Below are positions 45,192 through 53,981 of a stretch of DNA of 64,000 bases, in pieces. The first letter of the stretch is position 1. Each line of letters starts with the position of its first letter. The notes below the pieces were generated by a model. That model was not told the DNA's origin. It did no database searches and saw only the letters and a program-made list of their open reading frames with translations. Origin of the DNA: Shewanella sairae (GTDB taxonomy: Bacteria > Pseudomonadota > Gammaproteobacteria > Enterobacterales > Shewanellaceae); contig NZ_JAKILT010000006.1 of assembly GCF_023283535.1 (NCBI RefSeq), positions 62,001 to 126,000 of the forward strand. The letters are read 5' to 3'. Both the position numbers and the translations under genes were made by a program.

Positions 45192-45457
45192 ATACCAATC
45201 AGTATAAGAATTTGATCTACTCAGAGCGATTTTTGGCAAACTAATTCAAGGCGAATAGCTGCAATAATGGTTGTTCCCTTATAAAGCTAATCAACGCAGA
45301 AGTAGGCAGCCAAAAACGCTCCAGAATGGCGAGTTTTAGCGATTCTGATGCTGTGTTAACGAGCTCGAACGTAGAACAACTATGCCCTTTACTCGTTGCC
45401 TTGCCTCAAAACCGCTAAACTCTCGCTGAGTGACTAAATGTTTATACTGATTGGTAT
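45192..45457. mobile_element. MITE-like element, copy B (266 bp)
   Basis: Same 16-bp terminal inverted repeats as copy A and the same orientation. Starts 40 bases upstream of the pepB start codon, so it occupies the pepB promoter region and may supply or displace promoter sequences. Shorter than copy A by about 64 bases in the right half. Confidence 0.85.
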
Positions 45458-45751
45458 AAGGCCAAAAAGCCTCGTCATCAACAACAAGCCTATTTTTAGT
45501 GCAAGCAGTCTACTGTATCGACAAGCATATCTAAAGGTTATGGGAATAACTGAATGGCTATTTTATAACGCTAAAACGACATTTTACTCACAAGCCACTG
45601 CTCACGACTAAGTGCGCTTGCTTAAAACAAAAGTGCACCACTATATATAAGTCATACAACTTTTGTATTAAACGGCGTTTTCCCTCCATCCCCCTATAGC
45701 AATTTATTTCTGTTAACCTAGATAGCAAATGACTAACGACCAGACTCTATA
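45458..45751. other. intergenic region upstream of sfsA
   Basis: About 290 bases between the repeat element and sfsA. Probable sfsA promoter within the AT-rich stretch around 45640-45730; no operator recognised. Confidence 0.4.
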
Positions 45752-46456
45752 ATGGAATTTTCCCCCGCATTCGAAAGTGGCATATTAATTAAACGCTATA
45801 AGCGCTTTTTAACTGACATTAGTTTAGACAGTGGCGAAGAGGTCACGATTCATTGCCCTAATACAGGCTCGATGAAAAACTGTTTATTTGTGGGTGAAAA
45901 AGTCTGGTTTTCAGTGTCAGATAACCCAAAGCGAAAATACAGCCGCACCTGGGAGCTAGCACTGAGCGCTGACGGTCACATGATAGGCATCAATACCGGC
46001 CGCGCTAACGCCTTGGCCGAGGAAGCTATCAACAATGGCGTCATTGCAGAACTGCAAGGCTATCAATCACTGCGCCGAGAGGTGAAGTACGGCAGCGAAA
46101 ACAGCCGTATTGATATCTTGCTCGAGGATAAAGACAAACCTCGCTGTTATATCGAAGTCAAAAGTTGTACGTTATTAGATGAGGGGCAAGGCTATTTCCC
46201 CGACGCCGTTACCACACGAGGGCAAAAACACCTTCGAGAACTGATGGAGATGATCGAGCAAGGGCAACGTGGCGTATTGTTATTTGTTGTTCAGCATTCG
46301 GGCATAAAGAGTGTAAAAGCAGCGGCGCATATTGATGCTGATTACGCTAAATTACTGGTTGAGGCACATCATAAAGGTGTCGAAATTATCGCCTATAGTG
46401 CGGAGTTATCGCCTCTAGGGGCCAGTTTGGTTAAATCCTGTCCGGTTGAGCTTTAA
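45752..46456 (+). CDS. sfsA: SfsA (sugar fermentation stimulation protein, nuclease-like)
   Basis: 234 residues, the normal SfsA length. Landmarks: [12 protein letters not shown] near the N-terminus, [12 protein letters not shown], the nuclease-like core [24 protein letters not shown] (D-x(n)-E-x-K, PD-(D/E)XK type) and [19 protein letters not shown]. Named for a multicopy effect on maltose fermentation in E. coli; now viewed as a DNA/RNA-binding nuclease-fold protein. Immediately upstream of dksA as in E. coli, with a 160-base gap that holds the dksA promoter. Confidence 0.95.
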   Translation: MEFSPAFESGILIKRYKRFLTDISLDSGEEVTIHCPNTGSMKNCLFVGEKVWFSVSDNPKRKYSRTWELALSADGHMIGINTGRANALAEEAINNGVIAELQGYQSLRREVKYGSENSRIDILLEDKDKPRCYIEVKSCTLLDEGQGYFPDAVTTRGQKHLRELMEMIEQGQRGVLLFVVQHSGIKSVKAAAHIDADYAKLLVEAHHKGVEIIAYSAELSPLGASLVKSCPVEL

Positions 46457-46615
46457 TTCAGTAGATACGGTTGAAATTGTTCTGAATAGCGGACATAGTC
46501 AAAGAATAGCCCCCAATAAACACAAATTATTTGCCTAGTTAAAAGCTTTCTGGTATAGATAGCGGCCGTTATTTAAAGACGCCCAACAACGCAAATGATT
46601 AACAGGAGATGCGTT

Positions 46616-47059
46616 ATGCCTGAAGGCACTAGAAAACTTGGCGTGCTCGCTATCGCAGGTGTAGATCCTTACCAGGAAAAACCAGGTGAGGAGTACATGA
46701 ACGAGGCTCAATTGGGTCACTTTAAGACGATTCTTGAAGCATGGCGTAACCAATTGCGCGAAGAAGTTGATCGCACTCTTAATCACATGCAAGATGAAGC
46801 GGCTAATTTCCCAGATCCTGTCGACCGCGCTGCTCAAGAAGAAGAGTTCAGCTTAGAGTTACGTGCTCGTGATAGAGAGCGTAAGCTTATTAAGAAGATC
46901 GAAAAGACGATGCAAAAGATTGAAGAAGACGATTTTGGCTTCTGTGAATCTTGCGGTATCGAAATCGGTATTCGTCGATTAGAAGCACGTCCAACAGCCG
47001 ATCAGTGTATCGATTGTAAGACGCTTGCAGAGATCAAAGAAAAACAAATGGCAGGTTAA
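46616..47059 (+). CDS. dksA: RNA polymerase-binding transcription factor DksA
   Basis: 147 residues, nearly identical in layout to E. coli DksA: coiled-coil hairpin (about 30-105) with the tip Asp residues in [13 protein letters not shown], and a C4 zinc finger (CESCG and CIDCK). It binds in the secondary channel of RNA polymerase and together with ppGpp adjusts rRNA and amino-acid promoter activity. I start at ATG 46616 because AGGAG ends seven bases before it; the in-frame ATG at 46595 lies upstream of the ribosome site. Own terminator follows. Confidence 0.97.
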   Translation: MPEGTRKLGVLAIAGVDPYQEKPGEEYMNEAQLGHFKTILEAWRNQLREEVDRTLNHMQDEAANFPDPVDRAAQEEEFSLELRARDRERKLIKKIEKTMQKIEEDDFGFCESCGIEIGIRRLEARPTADQCIDCKTLAEIKEKQMAG

Positions 47060-47073
47060 TTTCTGCTTATAAA

Positions 47074-47105
47074 GTGCGGAGCTTTTAGCTCCGCTCTTTT
47101 GTTTT
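47074..47105 (+). terminator. terminator of dksA
   Basis: Stem GCGGAGC/GCTCCGC, loop TTTTA, followed by TCTTTTGTTTT. Confidence 0.88.
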
Positions 47106-47118
47106 ACGATTACGATAA

Positions 47119-47997
47119 ATGCTTAATACGACTCCCTATATAGGTCGCTTTGCGCCCTCTCCGTCTGGCCCGCTTCATTTTGGTTCATTAATTGCTGCCC
47201 TAGGCAGTTTTTTGCGTGCCCGCTCACAAGGTGGTAAGTGGTTGGTACGTATCGAAGATATCGATCCTCCACGCGAAATAGCAGGTGCTAGCAGCGCTAT
47301 CCTTAACACCCTTGAAGCTTATGGCTTAGAGTGGGATGACTGTGTGCTCTACCAAAGCCAACGCCTTGAGGTATACCAAGCAAAAATTGAACAGCTATTG
47401 TTAAGTGATCAAGCCTACTATTGCCAGTGTACGCGCAAGCAAATACAAGCTATGGGCGGTAGTTATGATGGTCGCTGCGGCCAGCTAACTTCAAGCCTAA
47501 CAAGCGGCGCGATTAGGGTACGTAATCCATTTGCAATCGACACATTTAACGACCTGCATATGGGTCAGGTTAATGTTGATAAAACCTTTGCAGCTGAAGA
47601 TTTTATAATTAAGCGTAGTGATGGCTTATATGCCTATCAGCTCGCAGTGGTACTGGACGATATACATCAACAGATCACTGAAGTGGTTAGAGGCTGCGAT
47701 CTGCTTGAGCCAACGTGTCGACAACAAAGTCTGTACCAAATTTTGCAAGCGCCATCACCAAACTGGCTACATTTGCCCTTAGCTTGTGCTGAAAAAGGCA
47801 GAAAACTATCAAAGCAAAACCATGCTCCAGCAATTGATAATTTACAGCCACAAGCCAGTATTAATGCCGCTTTAGCCTTTTTAGGCCAAGCTGCTGTAAC
47901 ACCAGAAATACAAGTCTCTAAAATGATTGAACAGGCCATAAAGCAATTTGATTTAGCTAAGGTGCCTAAGCAATCAGAAATACTGCTTGATACTTGA
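47119..47997 (+). CDS. gluQ: glutamyl-Q tRNA(Asp) synthetase
   Basis: 292 residues. A class I synthetase core without the anticodon-binding domain: RFAPSPSGPLHFGSL holds the HIGH equivalent, GRKLSKQNH the KMSKS equivalent, and a zinc-binding set appears in YCQCTRKQIQAMGGSYDGRC. It activates glutamate without tRNA and attaches it to queuosine at position 34 of tRNA(Asp). Located directly after dksA, as in E. coli (yadB), where read-through from dksA limits its expression; the terminator in between fits that. Confidence 0.95.
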   Translation: MLNTTPYIGRFAPSPSGPLHFGSLIAALGSFLRARSQGGKWLVRIEDIDPPREIAGASSAILNTLEAYGLEWDDCVLYQSQRLEVYQAKIEQLLLSDQAYYCQCTRKQIQAMGGSYDGRCGQLTSSLTSGAIRVRNPFAIDTFNDLHMGQVNVDKTFAAEDFIIKRSDGLYAYQLAVVLDDIHQQITEVVRGCDLLEPTCRQQSLYQILQAPSPNWLHLPLACAEKGRKLSKQNHAPAIDNLQPQASINAALAFLGQAAVTPEIQVSKMIEQAIKQFDLAKVPKQSEILLDT

Positions 47998-48084
47998 GTT
48001 CAATCGTATACTCATTGAGCTTTAATTGGGTTATCATAGCCCACTTGTTTTTACCCAAATTAAGATCCAAATCAGAGGTGTCCC

Positions 48085-49482
48085 ATTTTTCGCCGTATTA
48101 GTCAATTCTGTAAACAGCTGTTTGAAGATACTCCAAAAGCTGAAGAACAAACGCAGACAGGTCTTAGTTTAGAAGTCGTGCCTAGAAATGCGCACGCTAT
48201 CTCACGTAGACAGATCAGCGACAATGCGATCAAAGTACTCTATAGACTACACAAGTCAGGCTTTAAAGCTTACTTGGTTGGCGGTGGTGTACGCGATATT
48301 TTATTGGGCCTGCAACCGAAAGATTTCGACGTTGTTACCAATGCCACCCCTGAGGAAATCAAACGACTGTTTCGTAACTGTCGCTTAGTCGGTCGTAGAT
48401 TCCGTCTTGCACATATTGTGTTTGGACGCGACGTCATTGAAGTCGCTACACTACGTGGCCATCATGTTGATAGCGGTGAAAAGATCTCTAAAACCAATGA
48501 ATCAGGTCGCTTACTACGCGATAACGTATACGGCAGCATTGATGAAGATGCTGAACGCCGCGATTTTACTATCAATGCGCTGTATTACGACATTAGTGAT
48601 TTCTCTATCCACAGCTATGGCGGTGGATTACAAGATTTAGAAAATCGTACTATTCGTTTAATTGGTGATCCGCAAACGCGTTACCGCGAAGATCCTGTGC
48701 GTATGTTACGTGCAGTACGTTTTGCCACTAAACTCGATATGACGATTGAAGCTAAAGCTGCTGAACCTATTAAAGGTTTAGCACGTTTGCTGAAAGATAT
48801 TCCGGCAGCGCGCATGTATGAAGAAGTCTTAAAGCTGTTTTTTGCCGGTAAAGCACTAAAAAACTACGAGATGATGCGTGAGTTTGGTCTATTTGAGCCA
48901 TTATTCCCGTTAGTTGAAACACTACTAAAAGAATATCCAAACGGCGAAACGTCTAAATTAATGCAAGAAATGATGGCCAATACCGATGAGCGCGTTGCGC
49001 AAGATAAGCCGGTAACGCCTGCATTTTTCTATGCAGCACTGCTTTGGTATCCATTAAGCCAACGAGCTGATGATATCGCATTAGAAAGCGGCCTTTCTTC
49101 TTACGATGCTTACAATGCCGCTATGGGTGATGTGATGGAGCAGCAATGCCGTACCATTAGCATTCCACGTCGCTTTAGCACCGTCACTAAAGATATCTGG
49201 CAATTACAGCTTAGATTTGACCGTAATAAGGGCACTAAGGCCTTTAGATTTATTGAGCATCCAAAGTTTAGAGCTGCGTACGATTTATTATTACTACGTG
49301 GTCATGCTGAAGGCGGCTTAGTCGCTAAAAGCGCTGCTTGGTGGAAAAGCTTTGTAGAAGGCAGCGAAGATCAGCGTAACGTCATTGCACGTTCAGCCAA
49401 TAAAGGTGGTCGCAACCGTAACTCTAATCAACGTCGCCGCCGTAAGCCTAGCGCAAAACCGGCGCCTAAATCTGCAGAATAA
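48085..49482 (+). CDS. pcnB: poly(A) polymerase I, apparent AUU start
   Basis: Nucleotidyltransferase with KAYLVGGGVRDILLG and the catalytic KDFDVVTNATPEE (two Asp), GRRFRLAHIVFG and an RNA-binding C-terminus rich in Arg/Asn/Lys. It adds poly(A) tails to RNA and so promotes decay and controls plasmid copy number. ATG starts are absent. The nearest GTG (48178, VPRNAHAISRR) would cut the conserved N-terminus. Upstream in frame lies ATT TTT CGC CGT ATT AGT CAA TTC, i.e. (M)FRRISQFCKQ, which matches the E. coli N-terminus MFTRVANFCRKV; E. coli pcnB also starts with AUU. AGAGGTG lies four bases before it. Gives 465 residues. Overlaps folK by one base. Confidence 0.93.
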   Translation: MFRRISQFCKQLFEDTPKAEEQTQTGLSLEVVPRNAHAISRRQISDNAIKVLYRLHKSGFKAYLVGGGVRDILLGLQPKDFDVVTNATPEEIKRLFRNCRLVGRRFRLAHIVFGRDVIEVATLRGHHVDSGEKISKTNESGRLLRDNVYGSIDEDAERRDFTINALYYDISDFSIHSYGGGLQDLENRTIRLIGDPQTRYREDPVRMLRAVRFATKLDMTIEAKAAEPIKGLARLLKDIPAARMYEEVLKLFFAGKALKNYEMMREFGLFEPLFPLVETLLKEYPNGETSKLMQEMMANTDERVAQDKPVTPAFFYAALLWYPLSQRADDIALESGLSSYDAYNAAMGDVMEQQCRTISIPRRFSTVTKDIWQLQLRFDRNKGTKAFRFIEHPKFRAAYDLLLLRGHAEGGLVAKSAAWWKSFVEGSEDQRNVIARSANKGGRNRNSNQRRRRKPSAKPAPKSAE

Positions 49483-49973
49483 TGGCTCAAGTCTATATCG
49501 CACTCGGTGCCAATCTAGCCGAGCCAATCGACCAACTCAATAACGCTTGTGAAGTGTTATTGAGCTTGGCTGAAGCAAATACATTTTCAGTCTCTCCCTA
49601 TTATCGTTCAGCTCCAATGGGCGATGTTGAGCAACCAGACTATGTTAATGCCGTCGCAGGTTTTAGTACCACTCTCAGCCCAATTGATTTATTAGATGCA
49701 TTACAAGCAATAGAAAATCAACAAGGGCGTGTACGTGAGCTGCGCTGGGGTCCAAGAACCTTAGATCTCGACATCCTCCTTTATGACGACCGCTGTATCG
49801 ACAGTCCACGCTTAGTTGTACCTCATTATGGTATGCGTCAGCGTAGTTTTGTCCTGGTGCCGCTCAATGATATTGCTCCAGAGTTAGTGCTACCTGATGG
49901 GACTGAATTACATAGCCTTATTAGTACTGCGTTAAGGGCTGAACTCGTCTTAGCACAAGCGCCAACAGGCTAG
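49482..49973 (+). CDS. folK: 2-amino-4-hydroxy-6-hydroxymethyldihydropteridine pyrophosphokinase
   Basis: 163 residues, full length for HPPK. Starts YIALGANLAEP, with SPYYRSAPMG, QDYVNAV-type binding loop (EQPDYVNAVAG), RWGPRTLDLDILLYDD (metal- and ATP-binding Asp pair) and PHYGMRQRSFVLVPL. It transfers pyrophosphate from ATP to the pterin alcohol in folate synthesis. Start overlaps the pcnB stop as TAATG, so it is translated with pcnB, as in E. coli. Confidence 0.96.
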   Translation: MAQVYIALGANLAEPIDQLNNACEVLLSLAEANTFSVSPYYRSAPMGDVEQPDYVNAVAGFSTTLSPIDLLDALQAIENQQGRVRELRWGPRTLDLDILLYDDRCIDSPRLVVPHYGMRQRSFVLVPLNDIAPELVLPDGTELHSLISTALRAELVLAQAPTG

Positions 49974-50113
49974 CTAAGTCGCATTCTGCTTTAAGTGCTT
50001 TTTCTGCTAGTATGGCGCACATAAGCTTTGAAAAAATTCAACATCAAGTTCATTGAAGTCAAATCTTTGTTGACCTATAACAACTTCACAAATTGAGTTT
50101 TAAAATTACCAAT

Positions 50114-50908
50114 ATGTCCAAAATTACAAGTTCTACACTACGTACCTTTAAGCAAGAAGGTAAAAAATTCACGGCATTAACAGCATATGATGCAAGCTTT
50201 GCTGGCGCATTCGACAGCGAAGGTGTTGAAGTACTCTTGGTGGGTGATTCAATGGGCATGGTGCTGCAAGGTCATAGCGATACCTTACCGGTAACTGTAG
50301 ACGATATAGCTTACCACACGCGCTGTGTGCGTCGCGGTATTGAACGGGCCTTACTTATCGCCGATATGCCGTTTATGAGCTACGCCACGCCAGAGCAAAC
50401 CATGATAAACGCGACGACGCTTATGCAAGCCGGCGCGAATATGGTTAAAGTCGAAGGCGGTAAGTGGCTACTAGAAAGTGTTTCTATGCTAACCGAGCGC
50501 GGCATTCCTGTTTGTGCTCACCTAGGTTTAACACCGCAATCTGTACACGTATTTGGTGGTTTTAAAGTACAAGGTCGCGACGCTGATAACGCCCAGCGCA
50601 TCCTAGATGAAGCCATTGCCCTTGAAGCTGCTGGCGCACAACTATTAGTGGTTGAATGTATTCCTGCACCACTTGCTAAAGCGATTACTGAAGCGCTCAG
50701 TATTCCTGTTATCGGTATTGGTGCGGGTAAAGACACTGATGGTCAGATCTTAGTGATGCACGATGTCCTTGGGATCTCTAGTGGTTATATCCCGCGTTTT
50801 TCTAAAAACTACCTTAAGCAAACAGGCGAAATCCGCGCCGCCGTTCGTGCCTATATCGACGAAGTTGCGCAAGGTATTTTCCCAGGCGACGAACACACAT
50901 TTAATTAG
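50114..50908 (+). CDS. panB: 3-methyl-2-oxobutanoate hydroxymethyltransferase
   Basis: 264 residues. Landmarks of Pan[27 protein letters not shown] (metal-binding Asp), [28 protein letters not shown] and the active-site Glu in [10 protein letters not shown]. It makes ketopantoate from 2-oxoisovalerate using methylene-THF, first step of pantothenate synthesis. I use ATG 50114 ([10 protein letters not shown]); the frame reaches upstream to a TTG at 50093 without support. Followed 61 bases later by panC. Confidence 0.95.
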   Translation: MSKITSSTLRTFKQEGKKFTALTAYDASFAGAFDSEGVEVLLVGDSMGMVLQGHSDTLPVTVDDIAYHTRCVRRGIERALLIADMPFMSYATPEQTMINATTLMQAGANMVKVEGGKWLLESVSMLTERGIPVCAHLGLTPQSVHVFGGFKVQGRDADNAQRILDEAIALEAAGAQLLVVECIPAPLAKAITEALSIPVIGIGAGKDTDGQILVMHDVLGISSGYIPRFSKNYLKQTGEIRAAVRAYIDEVAQGIFPGDEHTFN

Positions 50909-50969
50909 TTTGTAGCTCTCTGTCTGTTGACTGAGAGCGCTATTTTTCCGTTCCTTGAGCAGCAAAACC

Positions 50970-51821
50970 ATGATCACGACTCAATCAATTGCAGATATCC
51001 GCGCCCAAGTAAAAGCATGGCGCCTTAAAGGTGAAACCGTTGCCTTTGTACCTACTATGGGTAATTTACACTTAGGTCATATCACCTTAGTAAAAGAAGC
51101 AAAGCAGCGTGCTGACCACGTAGTTGCCTCTATCTTTGTAAACCCGATGCAATTTGGTCAAAATGAAGATCTTGACGCTTACCCAAGAACTTTGGCCAAT
51201 GACCAAGCTGCACTTGTTAATGCTGGTGCAGAGCTATTGTTTACCCCAACGCCAGAAATTATTTATCCAAAAGGTATGGACGCGCAGACTTTTGTTGAAG
51301 TACCAAGTATCTCAAATGAGCTTTGTGGCGCCAGTCGCCCTGGTCATTTCAGAGGTGTGGCAACGGTTGTGTGTAAGTTATTTAACATAGTGCAACCAGA
51401 CATTGCTGTATTTGGTCAAAAAGACTTCCAGCAGTTATTAGTCATTCGTACTATGGTTGCCGATTTATCGATGCCAATCGAGATCCTTGGTGTAGAAACA
51501 ATACGTGAAGACTCTGGCCTCGCTATGAGCTCACGCAATGGTTACCTAACAGCAGAGCAAAAAGCCCAAGCATCACAGATTAAACGTAGTTTAGATAAGA
51601 TGGCGACTTCGCTACAATCAGGTTTAGCCTTAGATGCAGTCATTAGCCAGGCACAAATAGAGCTAGCTGATGCAGGCTTTAAACATGATTATCTTGATAT
51701 TCGCAACACTAATAACTTTGCTATAGCCAACTCGGAAGATACCGAGCTGGTGATTTTAGTCGCCGCCTATATGGGCACAACCCGACTAATCGATAATTTA
51801 GTGGTAAAGCTCACTAGATAA
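50970..51821 (+). CDS. panC: pantothenate synthetase
   Basis: 283 residues. PanC motifs: [18 protein letters not shown] (HIGH-type loop), [23 protein letters not shown] and SSRNGYL. It joins pantoate and beta-alanine with ATP to form pantothenate, the vitamin B5 precursor of CoA. ATG 50970 gives the family N-terminus; the upstream TTG at 50955 only adds five residues. Ends in a strong terminator, closing the panBC unit. Confidence 0.96.
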   Translation: MITTQSIADIRAQVKAWRLKGETVAFVPTMGNLHLGHITLVKEAKQRADHVVASIFVNPMQFGQNEDLDAYPRTLANDQAALVNAGAELLFTPTPEIIYPKGMDAQTFVEVPSISNELCGASRPGHFRGVATVVCKLFNIVQPDIAVFGQKDFQQLLVIRTMVADLSMPIEILGVETIREDSGLAMSSRNGYLTAEQKAQASQIKRSLDKMATSLQSGLALDAVISQAQIELADAGFKHDYLDIRNTNNFAIANSEDTELVILVAAYMGTTRLIDNLVVKLTR

Positions 51822-52175
51822 GTTTGATTCCTGTCTAATATAACTAAAAAGCTACTCAGTAAATCGGTAGCTTTTTTTATGCCAAAAGAACCGCTCGTTA
51901 AACATTTATGTCTATCAGTTTACACCCGTCAAAAATTGAACTCTAAATTCAATAAATGCAATTATTCCACATAATCTATTGAATCAGACTCGATAAACCA
52001 TGCTGTTATTTAGCGTCAAAAAACTGGAGTTATCGATTAACTTAAGCCATAGTATAAAAACATTGTTAAATATTGATACCTATTGTTGCTAAAGTGAGTG
52101 TGTTTACTCTATTTACAATACTATTTATCATGCATATAAAACTCAGCACTAAGGTCAATAAGGATAGTTAGCCGG
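51822..52175. other. intergenic region between panC and a small secreted protein gene
   Basis: 354 bases, AT-rich. After the panC terminator it holds nothing recognised apart from the presumed promoter of the gene at 52176. Confidence 0.4.
51846..51878 (+). terminator. terminator of panBC
   Basis: Stem AAAAAGCTAC/GTAGCTTTTT with an 11-base loop, followed by T7. Confidence 0.85.
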
Positions 52176-52685
52176 ATGGCGAAAGTTATTTTCACAATAA
52201 TTTGCCTATTGTTGGTAAATTCTGCTCAAGCTAAAAGTAGTATTTTCAAGTGCACTAAAGATAATAAGATTGTCTTTAGTCAGCAAACTTGTCCGAAAGA
52301 ATTTAGGCAGCATAGAATTGAGTATCAATTAGGGATCACCACTGAAACTGATTCAGATAAAAAGATCAAAACCCAAGATCCGCTGCAGGCCTTGCTCGAT
52401 AAAAAAACCATATCTAAAGAACGCTTATTACAACTACTTGATAGTGAAGTTTACCGTCTACGCCAAGAAAACAGCTATTATGAAATCCTTAGAGCCAGCG
52501 AATTACAAAAGCTTGAGCGTAGTCGTTATTGGCAAAAGAAAAAAACGACAGATCCCGAATACTTAACATCTATAAATGAAATGAACCAACACTTCGATCA
52601 ACTGGTGAGTGTGAATGCGGGGGCAATCAACCTGCTTATTGACCGTAAGCAACTTATTGAGAAAGAAACTGCTACGGCTCATTAA
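52176..52685 (+). CDS. secreted protein with DUF4124-like N-terminus
   Basis: 169 residues. Signal peptide MAKVIFTIICLLLVNSAQA, then a short segment IFKCTKDNKIVFSQQTC that matches the small beta unit of DUF4124 with its paired Cys, followed by a Lys/Glu/Gln-rich helical and probably coiled-coil tail (about 75-165). Such proteins are periplasmic and of unknown role. Single gene; a modest AAGGATAG ribosome site is present upstream. Confidence 0.72.
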   Translation: MAKVIFTIICLLLVNSAQAKSSIFKCTKDNKIVFSQQTCPKEFRQHRIEYQLGITTETDSDKKIKTQDPLQALLDKKTISKERLLQLLDSEVYRLRQENSYYEILRASELQKLERSRYWQKKKTTDPEYLTSINEMNQHFDQLVSVNAGAINLLIDRKQLIEKETATAH

Positions 52686-52774
52686 TCCTCTGCTTATCCT
52701 TGCTGGTATTGCCACTCTATTGAGCGAATTGTATATTGCTACATGAGTAAATAAATACCAACGGAGCTTAACTG

Positions 52775-53113
52775 TTGCCTAACAAATCCCCTCAATGGCC
52801 TGTATTTATTAAGCAGTTGCAGCAAGATGAGCTCTTGTATGTCTGCGACTTAGAAGAGTTACTAGAGCAACTGCCTGTACTGGGCGATCTTGAGCAAATC
52901 GTGGTTATCGACACCCTAGGTTGTAGCTATGAGCTCTCTAGCGATAACACATCAGTAAGCTTTGTTTTATCTGCGCCGCAATTGTTATTGCCTACGCTCG
53001 TCGATTGGGTACGCCTACACGCCAGCCAAGCCGGCCACTGCTGTACCAGCAAGTTAATGGCAACCGATATTAGCCAACTATTTAGCATGCTAGAATTTAT
53101 CGAACATAACTAA
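52775..53113 (+). CDS. small conserved hypothetical protein, possibly DUF4144
   Basis: 112 residues, acidic, no signal peptide. Sequence pattern WPVFIKQLQQDELLYVCDLEELL then VVIDTLGCSYELS and a C-terminal HASQAGHCC is reminiscent of the small DUF4144 family described from Shewanella; this is from memory of the family and not certain. The only plausible start is TTG at 52775, preceded by CGGAG 11-15 bases upstream. Ends just before a bidirectional terminator shared with the ABC exporter genes. Confidence 0.6.
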   Translation: MPNKSPQWPVFIKQLQQDELLYVCDLEELLEQLPVLGDLEQIVVIDTLGCSYELSSDNTSVSFVLSAPQLLLPTLVDWVRLHASQAGHCCTSKLMATDISQLFSMLEFIEHN

Positions 53114-53146
53114 GCATCAACTTAAAGACTAACTAATCGCGCAAAC

Positions 53147-53178
53147 AAAAAAGCCAACAGTAAACTGTTGGCTTTTTT
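53147..53178. terminator. bidirectional terminator between 112-residue gene and ABC exporter
   Basis: Perfect 14-bp stem AAAAAAGCCAACAG/CTGTTGGCTTTTTT with a TAAA loop between convergent genes. Confidence 0.93.
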
Positions 53179-53204
53179 AGCTTTATCGTCGCTATTGGTT
53201 ATCT

Positions 53205-53981
53205 CTAGCTTCTTAAGCCAATACCGCGAGAGATAAGGTAGTAAGCGACAGCCCAAAGCGCTGCGCAGAAGCCGACCATCACCCCGATAGACAAGGGAAC
53301 GCTCATGTCTGCATAACCTAAGAAGCCATAACGGAATACGTTAATCATATACACAATAGGGTTTAGCGCCGACACGCCTTGCCAAAACTCTGGTAGTAAC
53401 GATAAAGAGTAAAATACCCCGCCTAGATAAGTCAGCGGCGTTAACACAAACGTTGGCACGATACTGATGTCATCGTAACTCTTAGCAAATACCGCGTTAA
53501 TTAAGCCTCCCAAGGAGAACAGAATTGCCGTCAGCAAAACCGTGACTGCCACCAGGCCAAGATGCTCAACACTAATATCGACAAAGAACATCGCCACGAG
53601 TGTCACAATCGTGCCCACACATAGGCCGCGAGCAACACCACCGCCCACGTAACCGGCAATAATCACGTAATGTGGCACAGGCGCCACAATCAGCTCTTCA
53701 AGGTTACGTTGAAATTTAGCACTGAAGAATGACGACACCACATTCGAATAGGAGCTAGTAATCACCGCCATCATGATAAGACCTGGCGCAATAAACTCCA
53801 TATAAGACACGCCGCCCATATCGCCAATACGCTTGCCAACCAAGTTACCAAAAATCAAAAAATATAAAGTCATACTAATCGCTGGCGGCACCAAGGTTTG
53901 CACCCAAATACGGGTAAAACGGTTGATCTCTTTGGTTAGAATACTTTTAAAAGCTGTGAAATACAGCGCTTTCATGTTCAT
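53205..53981 (-). CDS. yadH: ABC-2 type permease (YadH-like)
   Basis: 258 residues with six membrane helices. Fits the ABC-2 permease family: IWVQTLVPPAISMTLYFLIFG, then FQRNLEELIVAPVPHYVIIAGYVGGGVARG and VLTPLTYLGGVFYSLSLLPEFWQ. Membrane half of a two-component exporter; substrate unknown. Its ATG overlaps the stop of the ATPase as ATGA. In E. coli the yadGH pair is also next to hpt and near panBC. Confidence 0.9.
   Translation of the reverse strand: MNMKALYFTAFKSILTKEINRFTRIWVQTLVPPAISMTLYFLIFGNLVGKRIGDMGGVSYMEFIAPGLIMMAVITSSYSNVVSSFFSAKFQRNLEELIVAPVPHYVIIAGYVGGGVARGLCVGTIVTLVAMFFVDISVEHLGLVAVTVLLTAILFSLGGLINAVFAKSYDDISIVPTFVLTPLTYLGGVFYSLSLLPEFWQGVSALNPIVYMINVFRYGFLGYADMSVPLSIGVMVGFCAALWAVAYYLISRGIGLRS

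Noticed and set aside
43491..45457. Insertion sequence with transposase
   Set aside because: Neither repeat copy holds an open frame of useful length; elements are non-autonomous at most.
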